From Pseudomonadota bacterium (GTDB lineage Bacteria; Pseudomonadota; Gammaproteobacteria; Xanthomonadales; Wenzhouxiangellaceae): 64,000 nt of DNA. The notes under the pieces are model-generated. The model was given only the letters and a program-made list of their open reading frames with translations. It was not told the DNA's origin and made no database searches. Below are positions 58,214-64,000 of this stretch, piece by piece. Both the position numbers and the translations under genes were made by a program. Location: NCBI GenBank assembly GCA_013285445.1, contig CP053448.1, positions 3,269,530-3,333,529 on the forward strand, written 5' to 3'. Numbering within the stretch: the stretch's first letter is position 1; each line of letters begins with the position of its first letter.

Positions 58214-59503
58214 ATGAACATGTTCTTTACTTTTGCAAGCGGCTCGCGACAACGCGCGCTCGCGGCCCTCGGTCCCGGCCTGATCATGGCCGGCGCAGCG
58301 GTCGGTGTTTCCCATCTGGTGCAGTCGACGCGGGCCGGCGCCGACTACGGTACCACGCTGTTGGTGCTGGTGCTTGCCGCCTGCCTGTTGAAGTACCCGT
58401 TTCTCGAATTCGGGCCCCGCTACGCTGCCGCCACCGGCGAAAGCCTGATTGCCGGATACCGGCGCCTGGGACGCTGGGCGCTGGGGCTTTTCGCCATCAT
58501 CACGCTGGGAACGATGCTGATCATCCAGGCCAGCGTGACGGTGGTGGCCGCCGGGCTGGCCGGCGTTGTGTTCGGGCTGGATCGTTCGATCACGACCCTT
58601 TCAGCGGCCGTCCTCGTCGGCTGTTTCGTGGTGCTGGCGCTTGGCCGCTACCGCGGCCTTGATCGGATCATGAAGCTGATCATGGCGGTTCTGGCCCTGT
58701 CAACGCTGCTGGCCGTTGTCCTGGCCCTGGGCAGCGGTCCGGACTGGCAGGCGCTCGACCCGCGCAGCGGCTGGCCGCAGGTCTGGACCGCCGGCGGCGT
58801 CGCGTTCCTGCTGGCGCTGATGGGCTGGATGCCGATACCGCTGGACGTCGCCGCATGGCACTCGCTGTGGACGCTCGAGCGCGGCCGGCAGACCGGCCGG
58901 GCTGCCAGCGTTGCCGATGCGGCATTCGATTTCCGCGTCGGCTATATCGGTGCCACCGTGCTGGCCGCCCTGTTTCTGATGCTCGGCGCGCTGGTGCTCT
59001 ACGGTGGGGAGTCCTTGCCGGATGCCGCTGTGGCCTTCTCGGCACGCCTGGTCGACAGCTATGCACTCGCCCTGGGCGAATGGTCCCGTCCCCTGATTGC
59101 CGTCGCCGCTCTGACCACGATGTTCTCGACCACGCTGGCCGTCACCGACGCCTATCCGCGCGTACTCAACGCCCTGTTCGATGCCGCCCGCGGCGTCGAA
59201 CCGTCATTGTCGCGAGGCGCGGCTCATCGGGCCCGCTACCCGGTCGCGCTGCTTGTGGTCGCGGCGGGCGCACTGATCATCATTCATTTCTTCGGCCACC
59301 GCTTCACCGTGCTCATCGACTTTGCCACGACCGTCTCGTTCCTGGCCGCGCCGCTACTGGCCTGGCTCAACCTGCGGCTGCTGACCAGCACTCACGTGCC
59401 GGCCGAACACCGGCCCGGTCGCGGCCTGCGTCTGCTCGCCTGGGTCGGGCTGTGGTTTCTGGTGGCGTTCTGCCTGGTGTGGATCGGATGGCGCCTGGTC
59501 TGA
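58214..59503 (+). CDS. divergent Nramp-family transporter
   Basis: 429 residues, about eleven helices. The fold marks GPGLIMAGAAVGVSH and GADYG match the first Nramp helix, but the metal-coordinating DPGN is missing (here AVGVSH). The TM6 region reads GWMPIPLDVAAWHSLW, without the usual MPH. The substrate is therefore probably not Mn/Fe as in MntH. Relatives with altered sites carry other ions, such as Mg. It diverges from the lipase gene, and copy 2 of the 169-bp repeat starts just after its stop. Confidence 0.8.
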   Translation: MNMFFTFASGSRQRALAALGPGLIMAGAAVGVSHLVQSTRAGADYGTTLLVLVLAACLLKYPFLEFGPRYAAATGESLIAGYRRLGRWALGLFAIITLGTMLIIQASVTVVAAGLAGVVFGLDRSITTLSAAVLVGCFVVLALGRYRGLDRIMKLIMAVLALSTLLAVVLALGSGPDWQALDPRSGWPQVWTAGGVAFLLALMGWMPIPLDVAAWHSLWTLERGRQTGRAASVADAAFDFRVGYIGATVLAALFLMLGALVLYGGESLPDAAVAFSARLVDSYALALGEWSRPLIAVAALTTMFSTTLAVTDAYPRVLNALFDAARGVEPSLSRGAAHRARYPVALLVVAAGALIIIHFFGHRFTVLIDFATTVSFLAAPLLAWLNLRLLTSTHVPAEHRPGRGLRLLAWVGLWFLVAFCLVWIGWRLV

Positions 59504-59510
59504 TCAGTCG

Positions 59511-59679
59511 CTAGCCCGCATTATTCATGAATTCACTCGCGCCCTTGCTTGCGCCTTGTCCGCACAGCGGATTTTTCTCCCTCGGAAATACAGCCTGGTA
59601 TTCCGCTCGGTCGGAAAATCCGCTGTGCGAACAATCCCCTGCGCAATCATCGCGGCGATTCATGAATAATGCGGGCTAG
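59511..59679. repeat. 169-bp repeat element, copy 2
   Basis: It is nearly identical to the copy at 22412-22580. I count three or four single-base changes, including the TT/TC and TA/AA sites beside the inner stem. The same inverted ends start with CTAGCCCGCATTATTCATGAA. It lies between the convergent Nramp and TPR genes and starts seven bases after the Nramp stop. Confidence 0.9.
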
Positions 59680-59715
59680 TGGGCCATGCGGCTAATTAGC
59701 CGGATGGCCCACTAG
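59676..59715. terminator. long palindrome, possible two-way terminator
   Basis: A 40-base palindrome with one mismatched pair: it starts CTAGTGGGCCATGCGGCTAA, and the second half is its complement apart from one base. It starts in the last four bases of the repeat element and spans the TPR stop codon (59696-59698). It could end both convergent transcripts. Confidence 0.55.
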
Positions 59716-61324
59716 CGCCGAGCCCGGCGACAAACACCGGGTGATCTTCACCGAACGGCACCGGGGCCGGGCGCCCTTCACGATAGCGCGCCATGTTCTG
59801 TTCCAGCTCCGGGCGCTCGGTGAGGATGCCGCGCTTGACGGCCTCGAACATCGCCTGGGCCTGGTAGTCGATGGCATCATCGAATTCGCCCCGGGCGGCG
59901 TGCACCATGGCCAGCGTGGCTGCAGAACGCAGTCCGGGCCGGGCGTCATAGACCAGCTGCGCCCACTCCAGCGCCTGGTCCAGATCGACCGTTTCGGGCG
60001 GCAGGCAGCTTGCGTGCATGCGGGCCAGGGCAGTGACGACAGCCTCGCTGTAGCCATCGGTCAGGGTGTGCGCCTGTTCCAGCCACCCCGCGGCTGTGCC
60101 GCAGCGCCCGGCCGCCAGCTCGACCAGGCCCTGCCAGTACCTGAAGCGAGCGGCATCGGCAACCTCTTCGGCAGTCTCGGCCAGCCGGGCGAAACGCGCC
60201 CCGGCCCCGGTCGTGTCGCCTTTTCGGAGCATGATATGGGCGATGGATTCCTCGACCGCCGGGTCGGTCGCTCCCACCTCGATGGCCCGCTGATAGGCGG
60301 CAAGCGCCGCATCGAGGCGTCCGCCAAGCTCCTCGGCCTGACCAAGATAGAAGTGTGCCTGCGGCGATTCCGGATCCAGCTCGACCAGCTCGGAAAACGC
60401 GGCACGCGCCTGATCAAGGCGCCCGAGACGCGCCAGCACATCGCCATGATTGCGCACAACGTCCGGATCATCCGGTGCCAGCTCGCGCGCGCGCGCCAGC
60501 ATTCGCTCGGCGCCCTCGAGCTGTCCGAGCCCGGCCTGGGACAGCCCGGCTTCGAGATAGAACTGCGGGCTGCGCGAGAGCTGGCGGACCTGATCGAGCA
60601 CCGGATCGGGAAACGGCTCGGCCGCCTCACCGGCCTGCTCCAGATGATCGCGGGCACGCTCCCGATCGCCAACAGCCCGATAGGCGCGACCGAGGAAGTG
60701 ATGCAAGCGACTCGCGGCCGGCGCGCGCTCGAGCGCCTGTTCGAGCAGCTCGATCGCGCGCTGGTATTGCTGCCGCTCCAGCGCCACACGCCCAAGCCCG
60801 CCAAGGACCGCAGGCGCTTCGGGCACCAGCCCCCGGGCACGCTCGAAATCGGCGGCGGCGGCATCCAGGTCCCCGCGCTGCAGCCTGGCCCGGGCGCGAT
60901 GAATCAGGGCAGCAAAATCGCGCGGATAGAGATCGATCGCCTGATCCAGCGCGGCAATGCCGGCATCCAGCCGGCCCTCGCTGATTTCAACCAGCCCGAG
61001 CAAATAGTGCCACTCCTGTCGTTCCGGACGCAGCTCGATGGCGTTGCGATAGGCGGCACGCGCCTGCGCGGTCAGGTCATGGGCAAAGCTGACGTCGGCC
61101 AGATGCCCGAACGCCTCGGCCAGCACCGCATCGGCCACGTCCCCGGACAGCGCATGGTCAAGCCGGTCTCGTGCCTCGCTAAGCGCCCGTCGGACCGGCG
61201 CGGCGACCTGTTCCAGCGGCAGCTCCGGTACCGGCTCGAGCCCGGCGGTCGCCGTCTGTGCCTGGCCTGGCGCGCACAACAGCAGTGTGGCGAAGACACA
61301 AAGCCATTTCAAAATCGTCGTCAT
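59696..61324 (-). CDS. secreted TPR-repeat protein
   Basis: 542 residues with a signal peptide (MTTILKWLCVFATLLLCAPGQAQ). About ten TPR-like helix pairs (AYRNAIELRPERQEWHYLLG, ALDQAIDLYPRDFAALIHRA) follow. It probably scaffolds protein contacts in the periplasm. It is coupled to the upstream CRTAC1-type gene by an ATGA overlap, so the two are probably partners. Confidence 0.87.
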   Translation of the reverse strand: MTTILKWLCVFATLLLCAPGQAQTATAGLEPVPELPLEQVAAPVRRALSEARDRLDHALSGDVADAVLAEAFGHLADVSFAHDLTAQARAAYRNAIELRPERQEWHYLLGLVEISEGRLDAGIAALDQAIDLYPRDFAALIHRARARLQRGDLDAAAADFERARGLVPEAPAVLGGLGRVALERQQYQRAIELLEQALERAPAASRLHHFLGRAYRAVGDRERARDHLEQAGEAAEPFPDPVLDQVRQLSRSPQFYLEAGLSQAGLGQLEGAERMLARARELAPDDPDVVRNHGDVLARLGRLDQARAAFSELVELDPESPQAHFYLGQAEELGGRLDAALAAYQRAIEVGATDPAVEESIAHIMLRKGDTTGAGARFARLAETAEEVADAARFRYWQGLVELAAGRCGTAAGWLEQAHTLTDGYSEAVVTALARMHASCLPPETVDLDQALEWAQLVYDARPGLRSAATLAMVHAARGEFDDAIDYQAQAMFEAVKRGILTERPELEQNMARYREGRPAPVPFGEDHPVFVAGLGASGPSG

Positions 61325-63015
61325 TGCCCGGTTCCCCGTTCGATTCGATGATAGCGTCCGACCGCCAGATCGGCGAAAGTTTCCATCTCGCCGTCGGGCC
61401 AGCGGACCTGCACGGTCTGCGCTTTCATCCGATCGCCGAGGCCGAACAGGATTCGCGGATCCCTGGCCGATGCGTAGGAACCGTCCCGACGCGAGCGGCG
61501 CATCGCCCCCGGGCCATCCTCACCGACCAGCCAGGCACGAACGCCGCTGACCGGCTTGCCGTCGATGCGCGCGTCCAGACCCAGCCAGTGCCGGCCGCTG
61601 CCGGCCCGGTTGATCAAAATCTCCACGGGCGCATTGAGGTTGATGACCACCAGATCAGGCTGCCCGTCATTGTTGATATCACCAATGGCCACGCCCCGAC
61701 TGACGCGCGATGCGGCAAAAGCCGGCCCACCGCGCCGGCTTGCATCCTCGAAACGGCCGTCGCCGCCATTGATGAACAGCTGATTGGCCTGGTGGTAGGG
61801 AAACGGATCCCCGGCCCGGGCCAGATGTTCCTCCTCGGTGACCGCGCCGTTGGCCACGACCAGGTCCAGCCAGCCATCCAGGTCGATATCCAGCCAGCCG
61901 GTGCCGAAGCCCGTAAACGGCAGGCTGGGCGTAGCCAGACCGGTCGCGATGCTGACATCACTGAACCAGCCGTCACCGTCGTTGCGGTAGAGCGTGTTCG
62001 TTTCACGCCGCAGGTGAGTGACGAACAGATCCTCACCGCCGGAGTGATCGTAGTCGGCCGAATCAACGCCCATGCCGGCCTCCGCCACGCCGTCGGCATT
62101 GACCGCATTGCCGGCCAGCATGGCCTCGTCGACAAACCGCATGGCTGTCTGATTGACCCAGAAAAAGTTGGCGCTGCCGTCGTTGGCCACATACAGATCC
62201 ACCCTGCCGTCGCCGTCAAGATCCGACGCCACGACACCCAGTCCGTGGCCGCGAGCCTTGCCGAGGCCGGCCGCATCAGTGATGTCCCGGAAACGGCCAT
62301 CGCCCTGATTGTGCAGCAAACGATCCAAAGCCGGCGGATACGCCGAGGGCGAACAGTAGTCCAGGCGTCCGGTGCCTGCCGAGCGGCATTCGCGGTGAGC
62401 CTCGAAGGTATAGTCGGCATAGTTGACGACCAGCAGGTCGGCCCGGCCATCGCCATCGAAATCCTCGAAGGAGGCACTCACACTCCAGCGCGGATCGTTG
62501 ACCCCGGCCGCCCCGGTGGTGTTGGTGAACGTCCCGTCACCGTTGTTGCGCCAAAGCTGGTTGTCGCCGAAGTTGAGCACGTAGAGATCGGGGTAGCCGT
62601 TGCCGGTGTAGTCGCCGACGGCGACCCCCATGCCGTAGCCACGCGCGTCGATGCCGGCGGCCTCGGTGACGTCCTCGAAGCGAACCACCCACTCGCCGTC
62701 GTCGTTGCGGGCCGAGACGTTGCGGTAGAGCCGGTCGCCCGCGGGCCGGTCGCCCGGCGCGATGTCCGGTCCGATCGGCCCGGCCTGGACCAGGTAGAGA
62801 TCGAGCAAACCATCGCGGTTGTAGTCGAGCAGCGCGGCACCGCCACCCATGATCTCGGGAAAGTAGAATTCACCGCGCATGCCGTTGCGGTACTCGAAAT
62901 CGACCCCGGCCGCCGGTGCCACATCCTCGAACCATGCCGCCGGGACCGACAAGGCCAGGCCCAGCATACCGAGCCCGCACGCGGCATCGAAAACGCGAAC
63001 CGTACCGTTTGACAT
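61321..63015 (-). CDS. CRTAC1-type FG-GAP/ASPIC-UnbV secreted protein
   Basis: 564 residues from the ATG at 63015. Seven or so FG-GAP/VCBS blades with calcium-binding DxDxDGxxD motifs (DYNRDGLLDLYLV, DFDGDGRADLLVV, DLDGDGRVDLYVA, DINNDGQPDLVVI) form a beta-propeller. The C-terminal ASPIC/UnbV domain follows (GRHWLGLDARIDGKPVSG...VQVRWPDG). Probably exported; the function is unknown. The longer frame to 63192 lacks support. Confidence 0.88.
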   Translation of the reverse strand: MSNGTVRVFDAACGLGMLGLALSVPAAWFEDVAPAAGVDFEYRNGMRGEFYFPEIMGGGAALLDYNRDGLLDLYLVQAGPIGPDIAPGDRPAGDRLYRNVSARNDDGEWVVRFEDVTEAAGIDARGYGMGVAVGDYTGNGYPDLYVLNFGDNQLWRNNGDGTFTNTTGAAGVNDPRWSVSASFEDFDGDGRADLLVVNYADYTFEAHRECRSAGTGRLDYCSPSAYPPALDRLLHNQGDGRFRDITDAAGLGKARGHGLGVVASDLDGDGRVDLYVANDGSANFFWVNQTAMRFVDEAMLAGNAVNADGVAEAGMGVDSADYDHSGGEDLFVTHLRRETNTLYRNDGDGWFSDVSIATGLATPSLPFTGFGTGWLDIDLDGWLDLVVANGAVTEEEHLARAGDPFPYHQANQLFINGGDGRFEDASRRGGPAFAASRVSRGVAIGDINNDGQPDLVVINLNAPVEILINRAGSGRHWLGLDARIDGKPVSGVRAWLVGEDGPGAMRRSRRDGSYASARDPRILFGLGDRMKAQTVQVRWPDGEMETFADLAVGRYHRIERGTGQ

Positions 63016-63174
63016 CCGGGAGTGCCTGTTTGAAAGTCGGGGAACACCCCGATAAAGGCGTGCTGACGCCCCTATTCTGCCACCGGCCGCAAACCCGTGC
63101 AACGCGCCATGCGGCCGGGCCCGCGCAGCCGGCTTGAAAAAAAAACCACCCTCGCTAGAATTTGACACGCTCCA

Positions 63175-63202
63175 TTGACGTTGGGGGCGCATAAGCTTAA
63201 AT
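63175..63202 (+). promoter_or_regulatory. possible sigma70 promoter
   Basis: TTGACG, 16 bases, TTAAAT (63197-63202), about 75 bases before the next gene. A second TTGACA lies at 63162 without a matching -10. Confidence 0.35.
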
Positions 63203-63277
63203 AGCGGTCTCGCTAGGGGGAGTCAGTGCGGCAGTCAAACCGATCGACACACTTTAATCCGCGACGGAGGACCACGC

Positions 63278-63778
63278 ATGATGCGATATGTCTTGGTGAT
63301 CGTCTTTTTGGTGGCTTGTGTGACCACGACCCAGGCCGGTACGCCGCCAACCACGGTCTTCATTGACAACGGGATCATTTATGGCGTTTCACAGGACTCG
63401 ATTCTCAGATCGGATCCCGGCACCGGCGAGATCCTGATCACCTACTCGGACGGATCCGCCGTCTACCGGCAGAACCAACCGCTCCACTCACCGGATTTCG
63501 ACGCATTGCTCAGCCTGACCGACGAACCGATGTGGATTCACGGCTCGGCCCCGAACAGGCGGGGCAAGGGCGATCAGTTGCAGTCATCCACGTCCGGCGC
63601 CGGGCCGCTGAGCGAACCCTGCGCTCAGGAAGCCAATGCGCTGATCGCGGCAATCCAGGCCATGCAGGCTGCCTGTAGCGGTGATGACGCGGCGACATGC
63701 GCGAGTGCCCACAGTCACTATGTGCAGGCCGAGAGCGCCTACAGTTCGTGCATGAGACACCATCTCCAGGAACGATAG
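63278..63778 (+). CDS. small secreted protein of unknown function
   Basis: 166 residues with a signal peptide (MMRYVLVIVFLVACVTTTQA). I do not recognise the family. A beta-rich part (FIDNGIIYGVSQD, ILITYSDGSAVYRQ) is followed by a helical region with four Cys (CAQEAN, CSGDDAATCASA, SSCMRH) that could form disulfides. A GGAGG ribosome site lies eight bases before the ATG. It is a single gene, divergent from the CRTAC1-type gene. Confidence 0.7.
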   Translation: MMRYVLVIVFLVACVTTTQAGTPPTTVFIDNGIIYGVSQDSILRSDPGTGEILITYSDGSAVYRQNQPLHSPDFDALLSLTDEPMWIHGSAPNRRGKGDQLQSSTSGAGPLSEPCAQEANALIAAIQAMQAACSGDDAATCASAHSHYVQAESAYSSCMRHHLQER

Positions 63779-63782
63779 CGGT

Positions 63783-63977
63783 TCATTGATCGCCGCTCCT
63801 GCTGCGATCGCGCGGCGTTCGCAGCAGCCCCCTCCATACGGCAACTGCATCCGGGCCTGCAAGCGAGACAAGCAGGCCAGCCAGGCCGGCTCTGCCCATT
63901 GACTCCACGCCCTGAACCGCCGGCGCTCCACCTTGCCGAACGCCGATCTGGGATACTGCCCAATACAGGCCAGACAT
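63783..63977 (-). other. uncertain short reading frame at the right edge
   Basis: A 64-codon minus-strand frame with one hydrophobic stretch (GRAGLAGLLVSLAGPDAVAV) has no ribosome site or recognisable homology. It may be a chance frame. I see nothing else in the last 220 bases. Confidence 0.2.
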
Positions 63978-64000
63978 CCGGATAAAAGCCGGTCGGAGAT

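Noticed and set aside
63130..63155. Run of nine A bases as a terminator
   Set aside because: In either direction the run is on the wrong side of any hairpin to make an intrinsic terminator.

Overview
The window looks like a chromosomal piece of a GC-rich Gammaproteobacterium near the Xanthomonadales/Lysobacterales, possibly Wenzhouxiangellaceae-like. This is inferred from the many secreted choice-of-anchor, beta-helix and FG-GAP proteins, a Ser/Thr kinase paired with an FHA-type sigma54 activator, the lgt-thyA-folA-apaH cluster, and the lack of phage or plasmid genes. No database search was run.

Region 1 (1-8799) is the most interesting. A membrane Ser/Thr kinase with TPR repeats and a divergent FHA/AAA+/Fis sigma54-type activator are flanked by two paralogous secreted parallel beta-helix genes. 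One of these runs off the left edge on the minus strand. Each beta-helix gene is preceded by a good -24/-12 (sigma54) promoter. About 110 bp upstream of each predicted transcription start lies an inverted repeat, complete at one promoter and half conserved at the other. I propose a self-contained kinase -> phospho-sensing activator -> surface protein circuit.

Region 2 (8800-11302) has an octaheme c-type cytochrome coupled to a membrane cytochrome b, with an FNR/ANR-like box upstream, then an elongator tRNA-Met gene with its own promoter.

Region 3 (11303-22411) is a defence island. A type I restriction-modification system (hsdM, hsdS ... hsdR) is split by passenger genes: a HipA-like kinase with a DUF3037 partner, a GIY-YIG/DUF4357 protein, a higBA toxin-antitoxin pair, an HTH regulator next to a gene remnant, and an MNT/HEPN pair whose HEPN gene carries a +1 frameshift in a five-base tract.

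Region 4 (22412-48250) is mostly housekeeping: an RND efflux pair, CCA-adding enzyme, lytic transglycosylase, TauE-type exporter, cytochrome c4, DsbA, EngB, PilZ, DusB, HemB, AroE, the overlapping lgt-thyA-folA-CDF-apaH operon, a YyaL-type protein, an SLC13 permease and a BtuF-like protein.

Region 5 (48251-59510) holds a five-gene cell-envelope cluster: VolA-like lipase lipoprotein, DUF1302 outer-membrane protein, DUF1329 lipoprotein with a 12-unit helical repeat spacer, YCF48-like protein and MMPL transporter. I read it as a candidate lipid-handling machine. A divergent Nramp relative lacking the usual metal-site motifs follows.

Region 6 (59511-64000) has a TPR/CRTAC1 secreted pair and a small secreted protein of unknown function. 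A 169-bp repeat with inverted termini is present twice, at 22412 and 59511, in nearly identical form.
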